From: Chloroflexota bacterium
GTDB lineage: Bacteria > Chloroflexota > Anaerolineae > Anaerolineales > E44-bin32
Direction of reading: 5' to 3'
Length of the DNA: 61,454 bases
NCBI GenBank assembly: GCA_022561385.1
Contig: JADFRG010000015.1
Span: 1-61,454, forward strand
The position numbers were made by a program, and so were the translations under genes. Positions 34,400 to 43,024 of this stretch are shown here, one piece after another (position 1 is the first letter of the stretch; each line of letters opens with the position of its first letter). The notes beneath the pieces were generated by a model. The model had not been told where the DNA came from and searched no databases. It saw only the letters and a list, made by a program, of their open reading frames with translations.

Positions 34400-35075
34400 T
34401 TCTCTTCGATTTAGCAGGCACGATTTCGGTCGCCCCACCCTTGAAGTTTGCCGCAGGCTTTTAGGCCAACGCCTCGTGAAGCTGGAATCGGACGGCACCC
34501 GCCTCGCGGGCCTGATCGTTGAGGCGGAGGCGTACATCGGCCAGGAGGACAAAGGCTGCCACGCGAGCGCAGGGATCACGCCGCGGAACGAAACTATGTG
34601 GGGGCCGGCGGGTCATGCTTACGTCTACTTCACGTATGGAATGCACTGGATGCTCAACTTGGTGACGGAGGTGGCGGGTCGACCGGCGGCAGTGCTGCTG
34701 CGCGCCATACTTCCGGTCGAAGGGGTTTCCAAGATGCGGGAGCGGCGTAGCGCTTGGCGCCAATCGCGCGGAATCCTTGCTCCAGCGCCCTGGGAGGGCG
34801 AATCGGCGCGGGGGGTCAGCCACCCAGCTAAATTCACAGACGGACCGGCCAAGATCTGCCAGGCCTTTGCCATCGATCACGATTGGAATGGCCAGGATCT
34901 GTGCCGGCCGGACTCGCTGCTCTTTGTTGAAAGACGACCTGCCGTTCAGGGTGTCACTACTGGCCCGCGTGTGGGGTTAATCTCAGTGCCGGAGCCCTGG
35001 AAAAGCATCCCCTGGAGATTTCGCATCGCGCGAGCGCTTTATGCTGAGCTCGCGGCGCAGGAGGAACTTAAATGA
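34392..35075 (+). CDS. 3-methyladenine DNA glycosylase (AAG/Mpg)
   Basis: Excises alkylated purines from DNA. About 227 residues with the AAG-family catalytic segment EAEAYIGQEDKGCHAS and the DNA-intercalating region AYVYFTYGMHWMLN. The start is uncertain: TTG 34392 overlaps the upstream stop and begins near the conserved sequence, while TTG 34359 would add 11 residues inside the epimerase gene. It overlaps the following fabI by 4 bases. Confidence 0.92.
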   Translation: MSNSLRFSRHDFGRPTLEVCRRLLGQRLVKLESDGTRLAGLIVEAEAYIGQEDKGCHASAGITPRNETMWGPAGHAYVYFTYGMHWMLNLVTEVAGRPAAVLLRAILPVEGVSKMRERRSAWRQSRGILAPAPWEGESARGVSHPAKFTDGPAKICQAFAIDHDWNGQDLCRPDSLLFVERRPAVQGVTTGPRVGLISVPEPWKSIPWRFRIARALYAELAAQEELK

Positions 35076-35866
35076 AACTATTGGAAGGCAAACGCGCGCT
35101 AATCTTCGGCGTGGCAAATGATCATTCGATCGCGTGGGGCATTGCAAAGGCGATGCACAAGCAGGGTGCCGAGTTGGCATTTTCCTATGCCGCTCAGGCG
35201 CTGGAACGCCGCGTCCGCCCACTGGCCGAATCGATGGGTTCAACTTTTGTGGAACAGTGCGACGTAACTGACGACGAGCAGATCGAGGCCGTATTCAAGA
35301 AGGTTGCCGACGAACTTGGGAACATCGACATCCTGGTGCACGCGGTGGCCTTTGCCGGTCGGGAAGAGCTGGAAGGCCATTTCCACAAGACCACCCGAGA
35401 AGGTTTCCGGGTGGCAATGGAAGTCAGTGTTTATTCGTTTCTTGCGTTGGCACGCGCCAGCCTGCCGTTGATGCCGGATGGCGGCTGCATGCTGACCCTA
35501 ACTTTCTATGCTTCGGAAAAGGTATTTCCGAACTACAACGTTATGGCGGTAGCCAAGTCGGCGTTGGAATCCACAATGCGCTACCTGGCTGCCGACCTCG
35601 GTCCGCGAGGAATACGGGTGAACGCGATCTCGCCCGGTCCGGTCCGGACGCTCTCCGCGGCCGGCGTAGGCGGATTCAAGCGCATGTACCGGGACTTTCC
35701 GGAGATCGCACCGTTGCGGCGTCATATTTCGCTGGAAGACATTGGCCACTCGGCGGTATGGCTGGCGTCAGATTGGGCTCGAAACGTCACCGGAGAGGTG
35801 TTGTTCGTGGACTCTGGGTACAATATCCTAGGAGCCTTTAGCCCGAATGAAACTAGCGATCCCTGA
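35072..35866 (+). CDS. fabI: Enoyl-ACP reductase
   Basis: Catalyses the last reduction of fatty-acid elongation with NAD(P)H. 264 residues with the FabI pattern: GVANDHSIAWGIA near the N terminus and the Tyr-x6-Lys pair in YNVMAVAK (near 155-162), plus Tyr in LTFYASEK. FabI is the target class of triclosan-type inhibitors. The gene overlaps the glycosylase by 4 bases upstream and the diguanylate cyclase by 20 bases downstream, so it sits within an operon of unrelated functions. Confidence 0.96.
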   Translation: MKLLEGKRALIFGVANDHSIAWGIAKAMHKQGAELAFSYAAQALERRVRPLAESMGSTFVEQCDVTDDEQIEAVFKKVADELGNIDILVHAVAFAGREELEGHFHKTTREGFRVAMEVSVYSFLALARASLPLMPDGGCMLTLTFYASEKVFPNYNVMAVAKSALESTMRYLAADLGPRGIRVNAISPGPVRTLSAAGVGGFKRMYRDFPEIAPLRRHISLEDIGHSAVWLASDWARNVTGEVLFVDSGYNILGAFSPNETSDP

Positions 35867-37010
35867 CCGTTTTTCCCGGCTGTTTGACCAGCTTCACGCC
35901 AACCTTTTCCCTCGAATCGACCTCGAATTAAGGGTCACTCGCACCCGTCTGGCCCGGTCCATAGTTTCCGCCCAATTTGCGCTGCTCGGTGTCTGGGCGG
36001 TGGGGCTGCTGCTCTTCAGGGCACTTAACTCCCAGAGTCGGATCGCAAACGATCTGGCCGGCGTGGCCTTTCTGGCCGGTGCCGGTGCGCTCGCGCTCTG
36101 GCTGCTGCGCAGGAGATTCCTGAACACAGCTGGATACGTGATCTCGCTGTCCTGGTTTCTTTTCGTAATTGCGAGCGCGTTACTGGTCCCGGAATATCTG
36201 GTATTCATCAGCGCCGCGTTTTTTCTCCCCATATTTGTATCCGGCGCCGTCGTTGGAGGGTGGTCTCCGTTCGTTTTCGCCTTCGCCAGTATCGCGGCTA
36301 ATAGCGCCGCGATATTAATTTCCAATAGCGCGGGTACCGCGCCCGGCTTCATAAACCAATCTTCGCTGCTTGTATACGTGTTGGTGTTCGCGGTGGTGGC
36401 GCTCTCGGCCGCATTGATCTCAAACTCACTTTCCGAACAAATCCAGAGATCGCTTTCCAGCCTACACCAGCAAGCGGACCAGATGGCCAAGCTCGCCCAT
36501 ACCGATCCGTTAACCGGGCTGTCCAATCGGCGCCATCTCTTCGAGAAGTTGGAGAGCGAATTTGCGCGAGCCCAGCGCTACCGGCGCCCGTTTTGTTTGC
36601 TCTATATCGACATGGACGGCTTTAAGGCCGTTAATGATCAGTTCGGACACCTCTTCGGGGATGAGATCTTGCGCGGCTCTGCCCGCTCCATGCGGGCGGT
36701 ATTGCGTGGCACGGATCTGCTTGCGCGTATCGGCGGCGACGAGTTCGCGGTTCTTCTGCCGGAGACGGATCTTGTAGGGGCCGAACACGTGGCGGCGAAA
36801 CTCAGAAAGGCGCTCGCCGCCTACGGCGGCCAGATGAGCCCCTCTATACCTTCATTGACCCTCTCGGTCGGGGTGGGCCAGATAAGCGAAGAGGACGACG
36901 CGATCGAAGATATTCTGGCACGCGCCGATAAGGCTCAATATCTGGCCAAGTCCGCAGGCAGATCCCTCACGCGGACGCAGGAAGACCTGGAACCCGTCGA
37001 GCAGGCCTGA
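35847..37010 (+). CDS. Membrane diguanylate cyclase (GGDEF)
   Basis: A 387-residue protein with six or so membrane helices (about 40-200) and a C-terminal GGDEF domain. The active site GGDEF (near 295) is intact, with the substrate-binding LARIGGDEF context, and an inhibitory I-site (RGTD) lies five residues before it. It should make cyclic di-GMP with product inhibition. The N-terminal region has no recognised ligand-binding motif. It overlaps fabI by 20 bases. Confidence 0.93.
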   Translation: MKLAIPDRFSRLFDQLHANLFPRIDLELRVTRTRLARSIVSAQFALLGVWAVGLLLFRALNSQSRIANDLAGVAFLAGAGALALWLLRRRFLNTAGYVISLSWFLFVIASALLVPEYLVFISAAFFLPIFVSGAVVGGWSPFVFAFASIAANSAAILISNSAGTAPGFINQSSLLVYVLVFAVVALSAALISNSLSEQIQRSLSSLHQQADQMAKLAHTDPLTGLSNRRHLFEKLESEFARAQRYRRPFCLLYIDMDGFKAVNDQFGHLFGDEILRGSARSMRAVLRGTDLLARIGGDEFAVLLPETDLVGAEHVAAKLRKALAAYGGQMSPSIPSLTLSVGVGQISEEDDAIEDILARADKAQYLAKSAGRSLTRTQEDLEPVEQA

Positions 37011-37075
37011 CCCCTCAAGGACACTTCCTACAACCCGTTCGCAAAGTTCTCGGCCGTTTGGCGTTGGGAGGAAAT

Positions 37076-37495
37076 ATGGTCACTTCCGGCTCAATTGAAT
37101 TGCAGACCCGAGGTCACGCCGATATGCATGATGTGACCTCGCAGGTACGGGACCAGGTGCATGCCTCGGGTATACGTTCGGGGCTGGTAACCTTGTTCAC
37201 CTGCTCTTCAACAAGCGCGATCACAACCATCGAGTTCGAGCCCGGCGCTCTGGACGATCTACGACGGGCGCTCGACGAAATCGCGCCTCCCGATCGAGAG
37301 TACAAACACAACCTTCGATGGCACGACGGCAACGGACACTCGCATCTCCGAGCCGCACTCCTGGGTCCCTCACTTACCGTGCCCATCCTTGATGGAGAGC
37401 TTGCGCTGGGCACCTGGCAACAAATTCTGTTTGCTGACTTCGACGTTCGGCCCCGAAACCGCCGTCTGGTGGTGCAGATCGTGGGCGAGGTTTGA
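37076..37495 (+). CDS. UPF0047 (YjbQ) family protein
   Basis: A 139-residue protein with the UPF0047 signature: the CSSTSAITTIE strand, and LRWHDGNGHSHLRAALLGPS with paired histidines. Members have been reported to show a secondary thiamin-phosphate synthase activity; the true function is unsettled. The start is ATG 37076 with GGGAGG five bases upstream rather than an in-frame codon at 37058. The TPP-regulated operon lies about 4 kb downstream. Confidence 0.9.
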   Translation: MVTSGSIELQTRGHADMHDVTSQVRDQVHASGIRSGLVTLFTCSSTSAITTIEFEPGALDDLRRALDEIAPPDREYKHNLRWHDGNGHSHLRAALLGPSLTVPILDGELALGTWQQILFADFDVRPRNRRLVVQIVGEV

Positions 37496-37531
37496 TATGG
37501 TATATTCGTCCGGATTTTTAGGGGCAGCGAT

Positions 37532-38404
37532 TTGACATCGAGGACAATGCTGGCGATTTTGGCTCACCCGGATGACGAGACCTTCGGCCTTGGCGGGACT
37601 CTGGCACTCTACGCGAAGCGTGGCGTTGCGGTCCATTTAATTTGCGCGACACGCGGAGAGGCAGGAACGGTGTCACCCGAATTCTTGGAACGTTATTCCA
37701 GCATCGCCGACCTGCGAGTAGCCGAATTGAATTGCGCGGCCGAGCAGCTCCGGCTGGAGAAGGTCCATTTCCTCGATTACCGAGATTCGGGCATGGTGGG
37801 CACGGAAGATAATGAGCACCCGAATGCCCTGGCTCAGGCACCGCCGGAGGAGGTGGTGGCGACGCTGGTCGGTTACATTCGTCGGCTGCGGCCGCAGGTT
37901 GTGATCACCTTTGATCCTGTGGGCGGATACGGTCATCCAGACCATATCGCGGTGCATAAAGCGACGGTGAAAGCCTACGAAGCGGCGGCCGACCCAGAGC
38001 TATTCCCCGACGCAGGCTCCCCCTTCCAGTCTCAGAAACTGTACTTTTCGACATTTTCCTTTCGATTTATCAAGCCCACGCTGGCCCTCCTTCGTTTGTT
38101 TGGGCGAGACCCACGCAGGTGGGGCCGCAATGAAGATATGGACCTCACGGAAATCTTCCAGACCCGGTTTCCGGTCAATGCGAAAGTCAACTATCGGAAA
38201 GTCGCCGACCAGAAACGACGCGCGCTGGCCTGCCATGCCAGCCAGCTGGACATGGGACCCTCCTCGCGGGGCCTGCTGGGCGCGCTGTTCTGGTTGAATC
38301 GTGCCGGCACGGTCGAGACCTTCATGCGCGCCGACCCGCAGGTCTCCGATGGCCGGGTCGAACGCGATCTCTTCCAGGGAATTCGTCTCCAAGCAGTTGC
38401 ATAG
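37532..38404 (+). CDS. PIG-L/LmbE-family N-deacetylase
   Basis: A 290-residue zinc deacetylase. The zinc and base motif AHPDDE is at the N terminus, and GYGHPDHIAVH supplies the other His ligands. Family members deacetylate GlcNAc conjugates in mycothiol, bacillithiol or GPI synthesis; no other thiol-synthesis gene is here. Two starts are possible: TTG 37532 with GGGG upstream, or ATG 37547. Confidence 0.92.
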   Translation: MTSRTMLAILAHPDDETFGLGGTLALYAKRGVAVHLICATRGEAGTVSPEFLERYSSIADLRVAELNCAAEQLRLEKVHFLDYRDSGMVGTEDNEHPNALAQAPPEEVVATLVGYIRRLRPQVVITFDPVGGYGHPDHIAVHKATVKAYEAAADPELFPDAGSPFQSQKLYFSTFSFRFIKPTLALLRLFGRDPRRWGRNEDMDLTEIFQTRFPVNAKVNYRKVADQKRRALACHASQLDMGPSSRGLLGALFWLNRAGTVETFMRADPQVSDGRVERDLFQGIRLQAVA

Positions 38405-38443
38405 ACCAGTTAGTTCACCCAATCGGGACTAATATCCACATCC

Positions 38444-38965
38444 ATGCTTGACTTCATTCCGCTCGCTCTGCTACCCATCCTGATTTTTCTAATTCGGGTC
38501 ACCGACATGTCGCTGGATACCCTGCGCGTCCTGTTTGTCGTACGGGGGCGCCGATCCCAGGCGTGGCTCGTGGGATTCATGCAGTCCGCCTTGTGGGTGA
38601 TCGCCGTCGCCAGCGTCTTGGGCCATCTCGATAATCTGCTCAACGTGCTGGCCTACGCAGCCGGTTTCGCCACCGGCAATGTGGTGGGCATGCGGATCGA
38701 AGAGCGGCTGGCAATCGGGCACAGCCACTTGAGGGTTGTCAGTCCAAGCAGAGGCAATGCGGTCGCGAGCGCCGTGCGGGCGGCCGGTTATGCCGTGACC
38801 GAGCTATCCGGCCGAGGAAAAGACGGTACCGTTTCGATTCTGACCACCAGCCTTCGCCGTCGAGATATTGACGCTGTGCGCAGGGAGGTCCTACAAGCCG
38901 ATCCGGATGCGTTCGTGACCCTCTCAGATATACGACCGCTTCATCGCGGTTTCTGGCGGGCCTAG
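38444..38965 (+). CDS. UPF0316 membrane protein, copy 1
   Basis: A 173-residue protein with three membrane helices (about 3-22, 40-60, 65-85) and a C-terminal soluble domain containing SPSRGNAVASAVR, as in the UPF0316 (DUF2179/DUF5698) family. Function unknown. It is followed two bases later by a paralogue with the same layout (AYAAGFATG in both). Confidence 0.88.
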   Translation: MLDFIPLALLPILIFLIRVTDMSLDTLRVLFVVRGRRSQAWLVGFMQSALWVIAVASVLGHLDNLLNVLAYAAGFATGNVVGMRIEERLAIGHSHLRVVSPSRGNAVASAVRAAGYAVTELSGRGKDGTVSILTTSLRRRDIDAVRREVLQADPDAFVTLSDIRPLHRGFWRA

Positions 38966-38967
38966 GT

Positions 38968-39513
38968 GTGATGAGCATCCCCTTTCCCGAAATTGACTGG
39001 CTCGCGTTGGGCCCTGGCGGTGTCTTGGCGGTGCTGTTCGCATTACGCGCGGCTGATTCGACTCTGTCTACCCTGCGGATGCTCGCCATCATCCGCGGCC
39101 GGGCGGGCGCGGCTTGGATCCTTGGTTTTTTCGTGGCAATCCTCTTTATCTTGGGCGTTGCGGGTCTCCTGGCCAATCTGAATCAACCGCTGAGTATTGT
39201 GGCCTACGCCGCGGGATTTGCCACGGGCACTGCGGCGGGACTGACCCTGGAGCGCGTGTTCCTGCCTGCGAATTCGCTGGTCCGCATCTACAGCCCCTCT
39301 CGAGGCCGCGCGATCGCATCGGCCCTGCGAGAGATGGGCCGAGGTGCAACCGAAGTCCCCGCCCGCGGGCGCGGCGGCACGGTTGACGTGATCTTCACCT
39401 ACATCCGGCGGCGTCAAGAAAATCGGGTGCGCAAGCAAATCAGCGCACTCGATCCAGAGGCCGTCATGACGGTGGAGAACGTTCGCGTTTTGGCCGGAGG
39501 CTGGAGGCCCTGA
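38968..39513 (+). CDS. UPF0316 membrane protein, copy 2
   Basis: A 181-residue paralogue of the preceding gene: three helices, AYAAGFATG in the third, then SPSRGRAIASALRE in the soluble domain. The start is GTG 38968 or ATG 38971. A pair of such proteins may form a heteromeric complex. Function unknown. Confidence 0.88.
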   Translation: MMSIPFPEIDWLALGPGGVLAVLFALRAADSTLSTLRMLAIIRGRAGAAWILGFFVAILFILGVAGLLANLNQPLSIVAYAAGFATGTAAGLTLERVFLPANSLVRIYSPSRGRAIASALREMGRGATEVPARGRGGTVDVIFTYIRRRQENRVRKQISALDPEAVMTVENVRVLAGGWRP

Positions 39514-39739
39514 AAAAATCGGGCCTGCTCGTCCACCCTCAGGGCACCGGCGGTCTCCGCGCCAAAAGCCGTTCTGAGGTACGGATTTCCCTCTGTGGTC
39601 CCTTCAGGTGCAATCCGAAATGAGGCCGCGGGACAAGCTTGGAAAAATGCCTTTGCTGCCGCTGATCGGTTTGAAACTCGAATTTTCCTCCTGAGCCTAT
39701 ACCCCCCAGAGTACGATTTCGTCCAAAAGAGCGCCGGGG

Positions 39740-39745
39740 TATAAT
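39740..39745 (+). promoter_or_regulatory. -10 element of the DUF4388/GTPase operon
   Basis: A perfect TATAAT lies 42 bases before the DUF4388 start; no good -35 is seen. The 274-base gap (39514-39787) otherwise holds no recognisable gene or RNA. Confidence 0.5.
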
Positions 39746-39787
39746 CCGCGGGCTCGAGCTAAGGGGGCTTAATCGCAGAGAACGTGA

Positions 39788-40603
39788 ATGGCGCTCAAAG
39801 GCAATTTGCGCGACTTCAGCGTCGTGCAACTGTTCAATCTGGTCAACCTTGCCGGCAAGACCGGCACGCTGACGCTTGAAGGCCCCAATGTAGCCGCCTG
39901 GGTCTCGTTCCGGGATGGAAAACTGATCCACGCCCAGCTAGGGAACGAAGATGGCACCTTGCTGGGCGTGCTCACCAAAGCGGGCAAGGTTCGTCCTGAA
40001 CAGTCAAAACTTATCAAAGGCCACGCCAGCGACAAGTCCGATAAAGAACTCGGATTGTTGCTGATTAATGCCGGCTATCTGACCCAGCAAGACATCCTGG
40101 CCAGCATCCAGCACTACGTGCTGGATGTTGTTTATCGGTTATTTGCCTGGGTAGATGGTTTCTTCCGATTCGATAACGATGTGCTGCCCCCGGATGATCA
40201 CATCACCGTCCGCCTGGATCTTGAAAACGTCATTATTGAGGGGTCTCGACGGATCGAGCAGATTCAATCTCTTGAAGATGAGATCCCTAACCTCGACCTG
40301 GCGTTGAACTTCGTTGAACGACCGGGCGCCAACATCCGCGATGTGCACCTGAACACTCAGGAGTGGAAGGTTGTTTCGTACATCAATCCGAAGAACTCGA
40401 TTCGGCAGATCGCAAAGACGAACAAGATGAACGAGACCGAGATCCGCACCATCGTTTACGGATTATTGGAGGCCGGGTTGGTCGAGATCGTTCGGGCGGA
40501 AGGTGCGCCCATGCCGGCGCAAGCAGAGCAGTTCGAGAAGGTCAACAAAGTAGAGCGGGAGTCTTTGGTAAACCGACTCATCGACCGAATTCGGTCGATG
40601 TAG
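39788..40603 (+). CDS. DUF4388 (PATAN) domain protein
   Basis: A 271-residue cytoplasmic protein. The N terminus is a DUF4388/PATAN domain (LKGNLRDFSVVQLFNLVNLA, about 1-110); the C-terminal half includes a winged-helix-like segment (about 195-240). Such proteins often lie next to small GTPases and are thought to work as their partners or in signalling. The GTPase gene follows 13 bases later, so a functional pair is likely. Confidence 0.85.
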   Translation: MALKGNLRDFSVVQLFNLVNLAGKTGTLTLEGPNVAAWVSFRDGKLIHAQLGNEDGTLLGVLTKAGKVRPEQSKLIKGHASDKSDKELGLLLINAGYLTQQDILASIQHYVLDVVYRLFAWVDGFFRFDNDVLPPDDHITVRLDLENVIIEGSRRIEQIQSLEDEIPNLDLALNFVERPGANIRDVHLNTQEWKVVSYINPKNSIRQIAKTNKMNETEIRTIVYGLLEAGLVEIVRAEGAPMPAQAEQFEKVNKVERESLVNRLIDRIRSM

Positions 40604-40616
40604 GCAAGGGAATTTG

Positions 40617-41153
40617 ATGCAGACGGTCAAAATGGTGGTGACGGGACCTTTCAACTCGGGTAAAACCGAGTTCATTAGATCCGTCAGCGAAATCGACGTT
40701 GTTTCGACCGAGCGGTCGATCAGCTCTGAAGCCGAGCGCGTCAAAGAAACTACGACGGTGGCCATGGATTTCGGCCGAATCACCGTCGACGACGAACTGG
40801 TTTTGTATCTTTTCGGCACGCCGGGGCAGAAACGATTCGATTTCATGTGGGAAATCCTATCCGAGGGCATGTTGGGTTTCATCGTGATGGTAGACAGCAA
40901 CCGTCCCGAAACTTTTCGCGAAGCCCGCGGGATTCTGCAAACGTTTCGAGCCTACGCCCCCACGCCGTATGTTGTCGCGGCCAACAAACAAGATATGGAA
41001 GACGCTTGGGAGGTGGAAGACCTGCGCATCGCCCTGAAACTGGACAGCAAGATCAAGATGCTGCCCTGCATCGCCACCAAGAAAGACTCCGTTAAAAGCG
41101 TCTTGCTTGAACTGCTCTACAGCATCCTGGAGGAGATGGGCGAGGTGAATTAA
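40617..41153 (+). CDS. Small Ras-like GTPase (MglA-related)
   Basis: A 178-residue GTPase. G1 GPFNSGKTEF, a switch I threonine in KETTTVAMDFG, G3 FGTPGQKRF (Asp of DxxG replaced by Thr-Pro, as in the MglA class), G4 NKQD. These proteins control polarity and signalling in other bacteria. Together with the DUF4388 protein it makes a two-gene unit. A TTG at 40614 one codon earlier is also possible. Confidence 0.92.
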   Translation: MQTVKMVVTGPFNSGKTEFIRSVSEIDVVSTERSISSEAERVKETTTVAMDFGRITVDDELVLYLFGTPGQKRFDFMWEILSEGMLGFIVMVDSNRPETFREARGILQTFRAYAPTPYVVAANKQDMEDAWEVEDLRIALKLDSKIKMLPCIATKKDSVKSVLLELLYSILEEMGEVN

Positions 41154-41220
41154 CTCGCTCGCGGCCCGGGTCACGAAAAGGAATCGAAAAGGTAATAGAA
41201 CGAAGTAAGCCGCGCAGGTC

Positions 41221-41249
41221 TTGATTTGGCCTATCGGCTTCGGTACAAT
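41221..41249 (+). promoter_or_regulatory. Promoter of the thiamin operon
   Basis: TTGATT and TACAAT are separated by 17 bases. Transcription would start near 41256, a few bases before the riboswitch. Confidence 0.7.
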
Positions 41250-41261
41250 CCGAATAGCAAA

Positions 41262-41347
41262 ACAACGGGGAGCCTACGGGCTGAGAGGAGGGCCAGCATA
41301 CCCTCGACCCGCGAACCTGATCCGGATAATGCCGGCGGAGGGATTGT
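41262..41347 (+). promoter_or_regulatory. TPP riboswitch (THI element)
   Basis: The aptamer has the conserved blocks CTGAGA (41281), ACCCT (41300), CCTGATC (41316) and GGATAATGCC (41324), closed by a P1 stem ACAA/TTGT. It binds thiamin pyrophosphate. The genes downstream are thiamin pyrophosphokinase and a precursor transporter, consistent with feedback repression. Confidence 0.97.
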
Positions 41348-41363
41348 CGAAAATGGTCAGTCG

Positions 41364-41388
41364 CCCCTCCGCTCGGAGGGGTATTTTC
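41364..41388 (+). terminator. Riboswitch expression platform: terminator hiding the SD
   Basis: CCCCTCC and GGAGGGG form a perfect 7-bp stem with a GCTC loop, followed by TATTTTC. The 3' arm is also the ribosome site, 7 bases before the TTG start. Bases 41336-41343 (CGGAGGGA), at the aptamer's 3' end, could pair with the 5' arm as an antiterminator when TPP is absent. Confidence 0.75.
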
Positions 41389-42033
41389 TTGAACGCGGTG
41401 CTGTTCGCCAACGGGGTGATTGAAAATACGGAGCGCGCCCGGGAGGCGGCCGAGAGCGCCGACCTGGTGATTGCCGCCGACGGCGGCGCTCGGCATTGTC
41501 TGCGGTTGGGGGTGATGCCTGAGATTGTTGTTGGCGACCTCGATTCCTTGGCGGATGACGACCGACGAACCCTTGAAGCAGGCGGCGCCGAATTCATCAC
41601 CCACTCCCAAGATAAGGACCAGACCGATCTAGAGCTAGCGCTCCTGGCCGCAGCGGCTCGCCAGGCCAATAAGATCACGGTGTTGGGCGCGATGGGTGGC
41701 CGCCTGGACATGACGGTGGCCAACGTTCTCCTGCTGGCCCACCCCGACATTAGCGAGGTGCAGGTCGAGTTGTGGCATGGAGACCAGACCGCGTGGCTGA
41801 TTCGTCCCCCCGGCGGCACGATCCGAGGCGAGCTCGGCGATATCGTGAGTCTTATCCCGCTGGGTGGGGCCGCCAGGGGTGTAAGCAACCACGACCTGCG
41901 GTATTCGCTTGAGGATGACACGCTGGAGTCCGGGCCCGCGAAAGGCCTCAGCAATGTAATTGCCGGGCCGCGTCCGCGGATTGAGCTGCGAGCGGGCTCG
42001 CTGCTCGTTGTGCTCACCCCTGATGCAGCTTGA
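41389..42033 (+). CDS. Thiamin pyrophosphokinase
   Basis: Converts thiamin to TPP with ATP. 214 residues with the TPK motifs AADGGARHC, VGDLDSL and the acidic DKDQTDLELA, plus the C-terminal TPK-binding domain (GLSNVIAG region). The start is TTG 41389, giving MNAVLFANG, the usual beginning of the family; the longer frame from 41221 runs through the riboswitch. It is the first gene under TPP control. Confidence 0.93.
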   Translation: MNAVLFANGVIENTERAREAAESADLVIAADGGARHCLRLGVMPEIVVGDLDSLADDDRRTLEAGGAEFITHSQDKDQTDLELALLAAAARQANKITVLGAMGGRLDMTVANVLLLAHPDISEVQVELWHGDQTAWLIRPPGGTIRGELGDIVSLIPLGGAARGVSNHDLRYSLEDDTLESGPAKGLSNVIAGPRPRIELRAGSLLVVLTPDAA

Positions 42034-42153
42034 AACACGGCCCATTGGGTTGCCTTCAGGCTGTAAAGGCCCACCGGGTGAATTTAATCAGGATCGCTCA
42101 CAGGATGCGCACAACAGACCTAGCGGACGAGGCCCCAGAATAAGGCACATTAG

Positions 42154-42972
42154 ATGACTAACGGCGTTTTGTCCCTCCTGGGGAGACTCGACAATCGCTA
42201 CAGACGCGAGTTCCTCACACCCTTGCTTCTAATCTTGTTGCTGGTTGGAATCTGGCAGTTGGTAGCAGACTATGGTGGCCTTTCCAGCTTCATCCTCCCT
42301 TCACCCGTGGGAGTGGCGCAGGCCGCGTGGGATACGCGTGATCTGTTGTTCCCGGCCATTGGGACAACTATGGTCGAGACAATGATCGGACTGGTTATTG
42401 CCATATTGCTTGGCTTAACGATCGCGGCCGCAATGGATCTCTCGGCAACGGTTCGGCGGGCCCTATATCCGATTCTGGTGGCCTCGCAGACCGTTCAGAT
42501 CCTGGCCATAGCTCCTCTGCTCATCATCTGGTTCGGATTTGGGCTGCTGCCGACCATATTTATCGTGGTCTTAATCTGTTTCTTTCCGTTGGCGCTCAAC
42601 ACCGCCGACGGTCTGGCCTCGGCCGATCCGGAGCAGGTGGATTTGCTCCGAGCGATGAATGCCGGGCGCGGTCAGATTTGGCGCATGGTGCGGCTTCCTT
42701 CCGCGCTGCCGGCCTTTTTCACGGGGCTGCGGATCGCGGTGACCTACAGCGTGGTGGGAGCCACGATCGGTGAGTGGGTGGGGGGTTCAGGGGGTCTGGG
42801 TCTGTACATGCTTCGCTCGAAGAATGCGCTTGCGACTGACCAGGTCTTCGTCGCCATCGTGGTCACCTCGGCTATCAGCATCGGATTGTTCGCTCTGGTT
42901 TACGCGATCGAGCGTTTGACCCTGCCCTGGTATCACACGCAGGCCAGGAGGGAGGCATGGGAATCGACTTGA
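42154..42972 (+). CDS. ABC transporter permease, thiamin-precursor type
   Basis: A 272-residue permease of the SsuC/TauC/ThiX class with six helices. The EAA-type cytoplasmic loop is in EQVDLLRAMNAGRGQIWRM. Situated between the kinase and the binding protein of the TPP-regulated operon, it most likely carries a pyrimidine (HMP-type) thiamin precursor. The 120-base gap before it shows no promoter I can name; AAGG precedes the ATG. Confidence 0.92.
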   Translation: MTNGVLSLLGRLDNRYRREFLTPLLLILLLVGIWQLVADYGGLSSFILPSPVGVAQAAWDTRDLLFPAIGTTMVETMIGLVIAILLGLTIAAAMDLSATVRRALYPILVASQTVQILAIAPLLIIWFGFGLLPTIFIVVLICFFPLALNTADGLASADPEQVDLLRAMNAGRGQIWRMVRLPSALPAFFTGLRIAVTYSVVGATIGEWVGGSGGLGLYMLRSKNALATDQVFVAIVVTSAISIGLFALVYAIERLTLPWYHTQARREAWEST

Positions 42973-43024
42973 TGACAAAATTCAGGCGGGTTTATTGCGG
43001 TTATACGGCCACGAGATACGCTGA

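Noticed and set aside
39504..39527. Terminator after the second UPF0316 gene
   Set aside because: AGGCCC/GGGCCT can pair, but the stem overlaps the stop codon and no U run follows.
41221..41388. Coding sequence upstream of the thiamin pyrophosphokinase start
   Set aside because: These bases form the promoter, TPP aptamer and terminator; the open frame there is accidental.
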